A program made the translations under genes and the position numbers. A stretch of DNA of 12,510 bases from JAICIG01 sp035532215 (lineage in GTDB: Bacteria > Planctomycetota > Planctomycetia > Pirellulales > JAICIG01), in the NCBI GenBank assembly GCA_035532215.1, contig DATKRK010000130.1, positions 1-12,510 of the forward strand, given 5' to 3'. Shown here in pieces: positions 1-5,625 of this stretch. The notes under the pieces are model-generated. The model searched no databases. It was given only the letters and a program-made list of their open reading frames with translations, and was not told where the DNA came from. Each line of letters begins with the position of its first letter. Positions within the stretch are counted from its first letter, which is position 1.

Positions 1-2
1 AT

Positions 3-122
3 CGAATCAACCCGCGCGTCATCAAACAAAAAGTCTCGAAGTGGCCAAAAAAACGGCCCCAGCATCGCGGCCCCCGTCCGCCGACGAAAACCTTTATGCA
101 GTCCGTCGTTTTGACTAATTGA
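3..122 (+). CDS. Partial transposase C-terminus (IS4-like, probable)
   Basis: An open frame enters from the left edge and ends at TGA 120-122, leaving 39 visible residues. It is strongly basic, contains an NPRVIKQKVSKWPKKR segment and ends in VVLTN. This resembles the tail of DDE transposases of the IS4 type, in which an NPRxxKRKMS-like segment followed by a KR-rich stretch and a short hydrophobic end is common. The catalytic DDE residues would lie upstream of the window and cannot be seen. Local composition is more A-rich than the genes that follow. The call rests on remembered family resemblance over a short segment. Other basic proteins could end this way, so confidence is moderate. Confidence 0.5.
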   Translation, partial: RINPRVIKQKVSKWPKKRPQHRGPRPPTKTFMQSVVLTN

Positions 123-320
123 ACGGTATTGGGGCTAAGCCCGCCTCTGGCCCGGCGGTCAAAAAACCATCGCACTGGTCGCGCCGCGTGCGCAAGCCAG
201 TGAAACTGGCGAGCCCTTGCCTGCCGAACGTCCGACGTTTCATGTAAGGCGCGCAAACGTCCGAAACCACCTACAGACGCTGCGAATTCGGCAATTCACC
301 GCTCTCTTGCGAGGACCGAC
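123..320. other. Intergenic region between transposase end and RHH gene
   Basis: No coding sequence is supported here. It should contain the outer end of the insertion sequence if the upstream frame is a transposase; a small dyad GGGCTAAGCCC lies at 132-142. A six-base-pair hairpin with a GAA triloop (GCCAGT/ACTGGC) is at 196-210, without a T-run, so it is not a convincing terminator. Repeated AACGTC half-sites lie at 227-261 and are listed separately. No convincing -35/-10 pair was found. Confidence 0.5.
227..261. promoter_or_regulatory. Candidate operator: three AACGTC half-sites
   Basis: AACGTC occurs at 227-232, inverted at 234-239 and direct again at 256-261. The first two form a perfect 13-bp palindrome around C233. 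The second and third form an inverted pair (GACGTTT 234-240, AAACGTC 255-261) with centres 21 bp apart, about two helical turns. The cluster ends 59 bp upstream of a ribbon-helix-helix gene, and such proteins usually bind short repeated half-sites in their own promoters. Function as an autoregulatory operator is inference. Confidence 0.35.
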
Positions 321-569
321 ATGGCCTTGAAGCTGCGAACGCCCGAACCGAAGGTCAGAGCCACGTTTTACCTCTCGGCCGACGTGCTCGATCAATGCCG
401 TAACGCCGCCGTTTATTTGGCCGGCTATCCGGCCCGGCTGACGCTGACCAAGCTGGTCGAAGAGGCGTTGCAAGCCGAACTGCGGCGATTGAAGGACCAA
501 TACCACGCAGGAAAGGACTTTCCTCCACGCGAAGAAGACCTTAAAGGCGGCCGTCCGATTGCCGCATAG
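321..569 (+). CDS. Ribbon-helix-helix DNA-binding protein (CopG/ParG-like)
   Basis: This 82-residue protein has the size and pattern of a ribbon-helix-helix dimer. A short beta strand is at residues 11-18 (KVRATFYL), whose alternate residues would contact the major groove. Helix A runs about 20-34 (SADVLDQCRNAAVYL), followed by a G/P turn, and helix B about 38-58 (TLTKLVEEALQAELRRLK). A charged tail ends in GGRPIAA. Such proteins act as transcriptional repressors or as centromere-binding proteins of partition systems. The start ATG at 321 has GAGG about six bases upstream. The next small ORF begins 8 nt downstream, and a protease gene follows, so the three probably share a transcript. No ParA-type ATPase is visible, so a repressor or antitoxin-like role is as likely as partition. 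Its DNA target is unknown; the AACGTC cluster upstream is a candidate. Confidence 0.7.
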   Translation: MALKLRTPEPKVRATFYLSADVLDQCRNAAVYLAGYPARLTLTKLVEEALQAELRRLKDQYHAGKDFPPREEDLKGGRPIAA

Positions 570-577
570 GGACGCCG

Positions 578-694
578 ATGCAGACTGCGACTCCGACTCC
601 AGCGAATCGCCAGAGCGAATTACAGAAGCTGCGACAGCGGCTGTTGCGCTTGATCCTCAAAAACGAAGCTCGTCGGCGGATCACCACCAAGTAA
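578..694 (+). CDS. Small basic hypothetical protein (38 aa)
   Basis: ATG 578 to TAA 692-694 encodes a Thr/Pro-rich head followed by a basic amphipathic helix (QSELQKLRQRLLRLILKN) and a basic end. AGGG at 568-571 overlaps the upstream stop and is well spaced as a ribosome-binding site, and the ORF starts 8 nt after the RHH gene. It is in the same frame as the following protease gene and separated from it by the TAA and 21 nt. The helix has leucines spaced like a short coiled coil, and could bind nucleic acid, the RHH protein or a membrane. I do not recognise it. The evidence that it is real is position, RBS and composition only. Confidence 0.5.
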   Translation: MQTATPTPANRQSELQKLRQRLLRLILKNEARRRITTK

Positions 695-715
695 TCGTTT
701 CCAGGTCATTGCCCG

Positions 716-1828
716 GTGAAGCGTCTGCTGGTTTTTGGCGTGCTGCTGTTTTCGACGGCGCCCGCGCCTGCGCAGGCCGAGCTGATCTGGCCGTTCAGCG
801 CGTTGTTCCGCGAAGCGTCGCCCGGCGGCGCCGCGCAGCCCCTCGAGCCTGCGCCTTCGCAAGTCTGGACCAAGCCGCATCCGGCCGTGGTCCGCGTGAT
901 CGTGCCGGAACGCGGCGGGGCGACTTCTTACGGCTCGGGAACGCTGGTCGACGTCCACGACCGTTACGGGCTGGTGATTACCAATTTTCACGTGGTCAGC
1001 GATGCGACCGGCCCGGCCACGGTCTTGTTTCCCGACGGCTTCCAAACCGCGGCCCAGGTCGTCAAGGTCGACCGCGACTGGGACCTGGCGGCACTGGCTA
1101 TTTGGAAGCCCGAGGTCGAACCGATCCCGATCGCCTCGCGGCCGGCGCATCCGGGCGAACCGCTGGTGATCGCCGGTTACGGCCAAGGGCCTTATCGAGC
1201 GGCCGCGGGGCACTGCACGCAATATCTGTCGCCGGCGACGCGGCTGCCCAACGAAACGGTCGAAGTTTCGGTCGCCGCCCGCCAAGGCGATTCGGGCGGG
1301 CCGATTCTCAACGCCCGCGGCGAGTTGGCTGGCGTGCTGTGGGGTTCGGGCGGCGGCCGCACCGAGGGCAGTTACTGCGGCCGCGTGCGGCAGTTTTTGG
1401 CTTCGATCCTGCCGGCGACGCCCGAGCGTCGCGATGCTGCGGCGATCGCGTTGGCCGGCACGGCGCCGGCTTCCAATTCGGCCGGCGGCGCCAATCCGCC
1501 GCGCGCCTTGCCGAACGTCGAAACCGAGCGCAGCGGCTACGCTTCGGCGATCGCCGCGCAGGCGGCGCCGCCTTTCGGCGGCATCGGGACCGCCAACGAG
1601 CTGGCGTCTTTGCCGACGCCGCGCGGCCAGGCGGAGCTCTCGGCATCGCCCGCTCTGCCGGAGACTGCCGATGAGGGCGCATCGTCGAGCCCCTTGGAAC
1701 TGTTTTCGATCGACTGGCAAGACCTGGCGGGCAGCACTCGACTGGAACAAGCAAAAACGCTCTTGGCCCTGGTCGGAATCGCCGCCTTGGCGATCCATTT
1801 TCGCAGGCTGCTCGCGCATCATCAGTAG
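716..1828 (+). CDS. Exported trypsin-like serine protease with C-terminal membrane anchor
   Basis: This 370-residue protein starts at GTG 716. An in-frame TAA at 692-694 excludes a longer version, and AGGT at 703-706 may serve as RBS. A signal peptide covers residues 1-21, with cleavage probably after AQA. The protease domain spans about 50-225 and has a complete chymotrypsin-fold triad: H92 (TNFHVV), D123 (DWDLAAL) and S193 (QGDSGGP). Two cysteines in the domain (GHC, SYCGR) could form a disulfide. A long Ala/Pro/Gly-rich linker follows, then a hydrophobic segment near 343-358 (LLALVGIAALAI) with a basic end, which would anchor the enzyme at the membrane with the catalytic domain outside the cytoplasm. 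No PDZ domain follows, unlike DegP/HtrA. It is probably cotranscribed with the RHH gene. Substrate unknown; it could process envelope proteins or proteins of a mobile element. Confidence 0.85.
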   Translation: MKRLLVFGVLLFSTAPAPAQAELIWPFSALFREASPGGAAQPLEPAPSQVWTKPHPAVVRVIVPERGGATSYGSGTLVDVHDRYGLVITNFHVVSDATGPATVLFPDGFQTAAQVVKVDRDWDLAALAIWKPEVEPIPIASRPAHPGEPLVIAGYGQGPYRAAAGHCTQYLSPATRLPNETVEVSVAARQGDSGGPILNARGELAGVLWGSGGGRTEGSYCGRVRQFLASILPATPERRDAAAIALAGTAPASNSAGGANPPRALPNVETERSGYASAIAAQAAPPFGGIGTANELASLPTPRGQAELSASPALPETADEGASSSPLELFSIDWQDLAGSTRLEQAKTLLALVGIAALAIHFRRLLAHHQ

Positions 1829-1834
1829 GCGCCG

Positions 1835-3007
1835 TCAGCGATCCGCGCGTTCAAGCTGCGCTGCAAAACGTCGCTGGATGTCGATCGCGGCAGATTCGAA
1901 ATAAGCTGCCTCGGGCAGCTTGCCGCGAGCCATCGCCAAGCGATCGAGAGCAAGTTCATAGCGATCGCTTTCGAGCAACGCTTCGACCCATCGCTGGTGA
2001 ACGGCCACGTAGTTGACGCGAAACGGCCGGTGGTCGGGCGCGATCCGCAGGCCATGCTCGAGCAGCCGCACCGCTGCGGCGAAGTCTCGTTGCGCGTTGA
2101 ATTCGAGCGCCCAGTTGTTCAGCCCGGCGAGGAAATTGCTGCGGGCGGCGAGGTTGGCCGGATCGAGCCGCAAGGCCTTGAGATTAGCGCCGAGCGCCTT
2201 GTCGAAGCGACGCTTGGCCAGTAAATCGACCCCTGCGTTGTAATACACCAAGGCCGCCAGCCCGCGCAAGGAGAGTTCGCGCGCCGGCCCAGTGCGGCGC
2301 GCCGAGTCGCGTGGATTTGCGGCGCGAAACCAATCGCGACAGGTGGTCTCGACGACGATTTCGCCGCTGGCGCCGAAAACCCGGCAGAAGACGTGCCCGG
2401 GCGACTCGGCGGCCGAGGCCGGCAATCCGCAGCATTCCGCCAGGCAGCAAAACAGCACGGTGGCGCCGACGCAATTGTAGCCGCCGCCTGCGAGCGCCTG
2501 CGACACGCCGCTTGCATCCGGTCGATAGTCGCCGCGCAACACATGCTCGTGCAGGAATTCGAGCACGGCGATGGCTCGCTGCCGCGCGTCGGCGGAGGCT
2601 CGGGCGCCCTCGCCCGAAATATCGGCGGAGGCTCGGGCGCCCTCGCCCGAACGGGCGAGTTGGGCCTGGAGCCGTTCGCCCCAAGCCTCGGCCTCGCACA
2701 CCGCTCGTTCGACGCGAGACTCGTCTCGTTCTCCCCCGGCCGCCAGCGCGGCGGCCAGCAGCCAGCGCCAATCGGAGCGCCCCTCGTCGGCCGCTTGGAA
2801 CAAGCGGCGTTCAAGCGGCGTGAATTCAAGTTCGACGCCCGGCGGCGCCCAATCGCCGTATTCCGCCGTTGGGTCGAGTCGCTCGAGAGCGGGCGTCGCG
2901 GCCCGCGCGATCGCCGGCCAGGCGATCGACAGCAAGACCAAGGCCGCCGCGCAGACCGGAACAAGGCGGCGAGAACGAGATCGAAGTTGCAGTAATCGCC
3001 GGAACAT
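1835..3007 (-). CDS. Exported transglutaminase-like protein with TPR repeats
   Basis: This 390-residue protein has a basic N-terminus and a hydrophobic signal segment (about 15-36, ending ARA). The central region matches a transglutaminase/papain-like core: nucleophile C179 in GGYNCVGATVLF, H205 in SPGHVFCRV, and E220 in VVETT where Asp is more usual. Residues about 240-370 hold two or three TPR-like helical repeats (for example YYNAGVDLLAKRRFDKALGA), which usually bind protein partners. The overall plan recalls SirB1-type transglutaminase/TPR proteins, but this one is exported. Residues 119-139 include an 11-residue tandem duplication (SGEGARASADI). ATG 3007 is preceded by TAGG. It is convergent with the protease gene with only 6 nt between stops, and divergent from the 3274 gene. 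The catalytic role, whether peptidase, cross-linking or purely structural, is not settled by sequence. Confidence 0.75.
   Translation of the reverse strand: MFRRLLQLRSRSRRLVPVCAAALVLLSIAWPAIARAATPALERLDPTAEYGDWAPPGVELEFTPLERRLFQAADEGRSDWRWLLAAALAAGGERDESRVERAVCEAEAWGERLQAQLARSGEGARASADISGEGARASADARQRAIAVLEFLHEHVLRGDYRPDASGVSQALAGGGYNCVGATVLFCCLAECCGLPASAAESPGHVFCRVFGASGEIVVETTCRDWFRAANPRDSARRTGPARELSLRGLAALVYYNAGVDLLAKRRFDKALGANLKALRLDPANLAARSNFLAGLNNWALEFNAQRDFAAAVRLLEHGLRIAPDHRPFRVNYVAVHQRWVEALLESDRYELALDRLAMARGKLPEAAYFESAAIDIQRRFAAQLERADR
2589..2651. repeat. 33-bp in-frame tandem duplication containing a hairpin
   Basis: A 30-bp unit at 2589-2618 recurs identically at 2622-2651, a period of 33 bp that keeps the reading frame and duplicates 11 residues of the minus-strand protein. 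Each copy contains a perfect 7-bp stem TCGGGCG/CGCCCGA with a CCCT loop (2600-2617 and 2633-2650). It lies in a linker between the N-terminal helical part and the transglutaminase-like core, so length variation is probably tolerated. The identity of the copies suggests recent slippage or insertion of a palindromic element. Confidence 0.85.
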
Positions 3008-3273
3008 CCTACAAATCAGCTCTTTACGCAGGACAACCTTGCCGATTAGGCGAACCGTCTTCTTCGATCAGACAGACGGTCGATGTCGATCAGGCGAACG
3101 GTCTGGAGTCTCGCCTGCCAAGAAACTTAGGTTGCAAAAAGGCCACGCGCCGGCGGGCAGGCATCGTTTTCCGGCAACATCGTCCCGGCGCATCCGCTGC
3201 AGCCGATCGATCAAGAAAAACCGCTCCCGGCCGAATACCCTTTTGTCCCGACCGTTACCCGTGTGAGCCGATC
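3008..3273. other. Divergent intergenic region between transglutaminase-like and 3274 genes
   Basis: This 266-bp gap separates two divergently transcribed genes and should hold both promoters. I found no convincing -10/-35 pair on either strand. Its clearest structure is three 22-bp direct repeats (listed separately). The plus-strand reading frame stays open through it, but no conserved protein sequence is evident before ATG 3274. Confidence 0.6.
3043..3108. repeat. Three imperfect 22-bp direct repeats
   Basis: Units at 3043-3064, 3065-3086 and 3087-3108 follow one another without spacers. The first 17 positions share the pattern CGATYAGRCRRACSGTC; units 1 and 3 agree at 15 of 17 and units 2 and 3 at 14 of 17. 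The last five bases of each unit differ. A 22-bp period is about two helical turns, so identical faces of the DNA would be presented, as in iterated regulator-binding sites. It lies just upstream of the minus-strand gene (36 bp from its ATG), a typical position for transcriptional control. Confidence 0.65.
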
Positions 3274-4002
3274 ATGTCTGCGATGGAGCTTCAAGGAATC
3301 GAAGCAATCGATGCGGCGATGCGAGAGCCCGTCGGGCGCTACGCCCAACGCGTCAGGTCGCACGCCGGCGAAAAAGCGTTGAGCCTGACGCTGTTTGGCG
3401 CCATTGCCGGCGAAACGTTCGACGTTGCGAAGCAAACGGTTTCCAGCGTGCTGGTGCTGGCGGAAATCGATCTCGACGCGCTGCGGAACCTGGCCGCCGA
3501 GGGGCACAAGTTCGGAAAGACCGCGATTGCGGCGCCTCTGGTGATGACGCCGGCCTTCATCAAGGCCTCGCTCGATTCGTTTCCGCTGGAACTGATCGAG
3601 ATTCAACAGCGTCGCGTGGTGCTGTTCGGCGACGACTATTTCGACAAGCTGCAATTCGCCGACGACCACGTGCGCTTGCAGTGCGAACGCGAGTTGAAAG
3701 CCATCGCCGTCGGCATCCGCCAACGGCTCCTGGCAAGCAGCGGCCGCGAAAGCTCTTTCGGCGGCGTGGCGGAACAAGCCGCCGCCGGCCTGGCGCGGAC
3801 GCTGCGCGGGCTCGTCTGGCTCCACGGCGTCAAAGAGCCGAGGCGCTGGCACGCCTTGGTCGCCGAGGCCGAAAAACTGCTCGGCCGACCGTTACACGGC
3901 GTCCGCCGCGCTGCAAATCCGCCCTTGCCGTTTCATTGGCATGACTTGCAGGAACTCTATCAGGACGTCGAAGCGTTGGGACGGTACGCCGATGCGTGGT
4001 AA
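3274..4002 (+). CDS. Conserved hypothetical protein, degenerate nucleotidyltransferase-like
   Basis: A 242-residue protein starting at ATG 3274 (GAG at 3265-3267 is the likely RBS; a second ATG is at 3283). No signal peptide or membrane segment is visible, so it is cytoplasmic. Residues 38-50 (LTLFGAIAGETFD) followed by a beta-strand-like VSSVLVL at 56-62 resemble the start of a nucleotidyltransferase fold (LFGS-x-A-x-G plus D-x-D), but the usual GS and paired Asp metal ligands are not intact. This may be a non-catalytic relative. A segment near 90-115 (PLVMTPAFIKASLDSFPLELIEI) looks well conserved, but I know no assigned function. Its 3' end overlaps the TPM gene by 11 nt, so the two are almost certainly translated from one message. 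I would annotate it as a hypothetical protein linked to the TPM/LemA module. Confidence 0.6.
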   Translation: MSAMELQGIEAIDAAMREPVGRYAQRVRSHAGEKALSLTLFGAIAGETFDVAKQTVSSVLVLAEIDLDALRNLAAEGHKFGKTAIAAPLVMTPAFIKASLDSFPLELIEIQQRRVVLFGDDYFDKLQFADDHVRLQCERELKAIAVGIRQRLLASSGRESSFGGVAEQAAAGLARTLRGLVWLHGVKEPRRWHALVAEAEKLLGRPLHGVRRAANPPLPFHWHDLQELYQDVEALGRYADAW

Positions 4003-4828
4003 AGCTTTGCGGCTGCTGCTGTTGCTGGCCGCGGCCGTTGCGCTGTTCGCGCGGCCGCTGCCGGCCTATGCGCAGACGACTATCGCCGATACTGGCGACT
4101 TCGTCATCGACAAAGCCGAGGTGATCGACGCGCAAACCCGATCTCGCCTCGAAACCTGGCTCGAGCAACTTGAACAAAAGACCACGGCCCAGGTCAAGAT
4201 TTTGACGGTCCAGTCGCTGGGCGACGAGGATGTGGTTGCCTTTTCGCAGCGGCACTACGAGGCCTGGAAGCTCGGTCAGAAGGGCAAAGACAACGGCGCC
4301 TTGATCGTCTTGAGCCTCGAGCCGCACCGCATCCGCATCCATACCGGCTACGGGCTGGAAGGCGCGCTGCCCGATAGTTGGTGCGGAACCCTGTCGCGCG
4401 ACATTGCGGCCCGGTTTTTCAAGGACGGCAAATTCTCGGCCGGGCTGGAGCAGCTCACTGCGGCGGTCGTGAACAAAGTCGCCGACGAATACCACGTCGC
4501 CGTGATCGGCGTGCCCGCGGTTCGCCACCAGCCGCAAGGCGAGTTCACTTGGGGCGGGCTGGCGTGCGCGATCATCTTCTTGGTGATCTTGGTTCCTTCG
4601 CTGTTAGCGGCGATCGCCTACTTCTCAAACATCCAGGGCCAGGAGAACTGGACTCGCGGGCGCCGCCGGCAAACGCGCTGGGGCTCGGCCTGGTACGATA
4701 TGTTTCCCAGCAGCGGGTCGAGTTGGACTAGCGGTGGCGGCAGTTTCGGGGGCGGGTTTGGCGGAGGGGGCGGCTCGTTTGGCGGCGGCGGAAGTTCGGG
4801 CGGGGGCGGAGGCGGGGCGAGTTGGTGA
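3992..4828 (+). CDS. TPM-domain (YgcG/DUF477) membrane protein
   Basis: A 278-residue protein beginning at ATG 3992 inside the end of the preceding gene; starts further upstream would lack the signal peptide at the N-terminus. Residues 1-27 are a signal sequence (cleavage near AYA-Q). The TPM domain covers about 34-165 and shows the family features: a VIDAQTRSRLETWLEQLEQ helix, VKILTVQSLGDED, KGKDNGALIVLSL and the RIHTGYGLEGALPD segment. A membrane helix is at about 188-211, then a basic stretch and a Gly/Ser-rich tail (248-278) ending in Trp, a hallmark of this family. Topology places the TPM domain outside the cytoplasm. Relatives include plant TLP18.3, which has been linked to photosystem II repair and phosphatase activity; the bacterial role is unclear. 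Pairing with lemA 120 bp downstream is recurrent in bacteria. Confidence 0.9.
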   Translation: MRGKALRLLLLLAAAVALFARPLPAYAQTTIADTGDFVIDKAEVIDAQTRSRLETWLEQLEQKTTAQVKILTVQSLGDEDVVAFSQRHYEAWKLGQKGKDNGALIVLSLEPHRIRIHTGYGLEGALPDSWCGTLSRDIAARFFKDGKFSAGLEQLTAAVVNKVADEYHVAVIGVPAVRHQPQGEFTWGGLACAIIFLVILVPSLLAAIAYFSNIQGQENWTRGRRRQTRWGSAWYDMFPSSGSSWTSGGGSFGGGFGGGGGSFGGGGSSGGGGGGASW

Positions 4829-4948
4829 TTTTTCAAGTTTTTTCGGCCAAGCCGGCGCCCAGGGACAACGAATAATTGTTCGTGGCCGGCGAACTTTGCC
4901 GGCGCCGAATCGCGTGGAACAGATTTCTATTTGCAGGAGCTACGATCG
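4829..4948 (+). other. TPM-lemA spacer with dyad elements
   Basis: The 120-bp spacer contains an imperfect palindrome ACGAATAATTGTTCGT (about 4867-4882) and three copies of GCCGGC, two of which bracket GAACTTT and could form a small hairpin in the lemA leader. No T-run follows, so it is not an obvious terminator. A role in mRNA processing or tuning of lemA is possible but unsupported. Confidence 0.3.
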
Positions 4949-5548
4949 ATGAAGGTTCTCGGCGGCATTCTGGCGGTTCTGCTGGTGCTTGCGCTGATCG
5001 TCGGCGCCAGCGTGTTTCAGGGCTATAACCATGCCATCGGCCTCGACGAAGAGGTCAAGCAGCGCTGGGCCCAGGTCGAAAACCAATTGCAGCGCCGCTA
5101 CGAGCTGATTCCCAATCTCGTCAACACGGTCAAGGGCGTGGCCGGCCAGGAACAGAAAGTGTTCTTAGGCGTCGCCGAAGCGCGCAAATCGTACTTCCAG
5201 ACCCAAGAGCACGGCACGGTCGCCGAAAAGGCGCAGGCCGCGGGCGACGTCGAACGCACGCTTTCGCGGTTGCTGATGCTGCAAGAAACCTACCCCGAAT
5301 TGAAGTCGAACGAATCGTTCCTCAAACTGCAGGACGAACTCGAAGGGACCGAAAATCGCCTGGCCGTCGAACGCAAACGTTACAACGACGCCGTGCAAAC
5401 GCTGAACACCTACGTGCGGCGTTTTCCGGGGTCTTTCTTCTCCAGCATAGCCGGAGTGCATTCGGCCGAGTACTTCAAAACCGAAGCCGAGGCCAAGACG
5501 GCGCCCAAGGTCGACTTCTCGGAGCTGAACGAGCAGGGCAAAACGTAG
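4949..5548 (+). CDS. lemA: LemA family protein
   Basis: A 199-residue protein starting at ATG 4949, chosen because AGGAG at 4935-4939 is well spaced to it. An N-terminal membrane helix (about 3-25, GGILAVLLVLALIVGASVF) is followed by the typical LemA sequence YNHAIGLDEEVKQRWAQVENQLQRR and YELIPNLVNTVKG, then a long alpha-helical body with VFLGVAEAR, and ERKRYNDAVQTLNTYVRRFPG followed by the hydrophobic FFSSIAG near the end. Length and motif order match full-length LemA. The bulk of the protein is predicted outside the cytoplasmic membrane. Biochemical function is not established, although LemA and TPM proteins recur as neighbours and may act together in envelope protein maintenance. It probably belongs to the operon starting at 3274, although the 120-bp gap before it contains dyads that might modulate expression. 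A strong hairpin terminator follows. Confidence 0.93.
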   Translation: MKVLGGILAVLLVLALIVGASVFQGYNHAIGLDEEVKQRWAQVENQLQRRYELIPNLVNTVKGVAGQEQKVFLGVAEARKSYFQTQEHGTVAEKAQAAGDVERTLSRLLMLQETYPELKSNESFLKLQDELEGTENRLAVERKRYNDAVQTLNTYVRRFPGSFFSSIAGVHSAEYFKTEAEAKTAPKVDFSELNEQGKT

Positions 5549-5568
5549 GTCAGGCTTTTTAGCCTGAC
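5549..5568. repeat. Short perfect hairpin just after lemA
   Basis: GTCAGGCT and AGCCTGAC form a perfect 8-bp stem around a TTTT loop, beginning at the base after the lemA stop codon. The stem is compact and lacks a T-run immediately downstream. It may stabilise the lemA 3' end, or be a small palindromic repeat like the larger one next to it. Confidence 0.6.
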
Positions 5569-5575
5569 GGGCCTG

Positions 5576-5625
5576 AAAAGGGGACATTCTGGTTTTTCGC
5601 ACAAAAAACCAGAATGTCCCCTTTT
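5576..5625. terminator. Perfect 22-bp hairpin, probable bidirectional terminator and REP-like repeat
   Basis: The arm at 5576-5597 is exactly complementary to 5604-5625, with a six-base loop at 5598-5603. The arms begin and end in A/T runs, so on both strands the GC-rich stem is followed by U-rich RNA: TTTTTT at 5622-5627 on plus and the complement of the A-run at 5576-5579 on minus. It sits between the convergent ends of lemA and ribBA and can terminate both. Perfect complementarity over 22 bp and the GGGGACATTC core recall palindromic repeats dispersed by REP-associated (Y1) transposases. The ribBA stop codon abuts the arm. Confidence 0.8.

Noticed and set aside
196..210. Hairpin GCCAGT-GAA-ACTGGC as a terminator of the upstream frame
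   Set aside because: Stem is only six pairs and no T-run follows.
559..1674. Long plus-strand frame overlapping the protease gene
   Set aside because: Arg/Gly/Ala-rich translation without domains; it is an alternate frame of the GC-rich protease gene, which has a signal peptide and catalytic triad.
620..1822. 400-codon minus-strand frame opposite the protease
   Set aside because: Antisense shadow with Arg-rich low-complexity translation and no recognisable motif.
3043..3108. CRISPR-like array
   Set aside because: The 22-bp units are contiguous and diverged, with no constant repeat/unique spacer alternation and no cas genes.
2869..3273. Upstream extension of the 3274 gene
   Set aside because: Frame is open but the sequence is Arg/Pro-rich, crosses the direct repeats and the divergent gene start, and lacks an RBS; ATG 3274 fits better.
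4618..4836. Proline-rich minus-strand ORF
   Set aside because: It is the antisense of the Gly-rich tail of the TPM protein, so the proline runs are a mirror of glycine codons.
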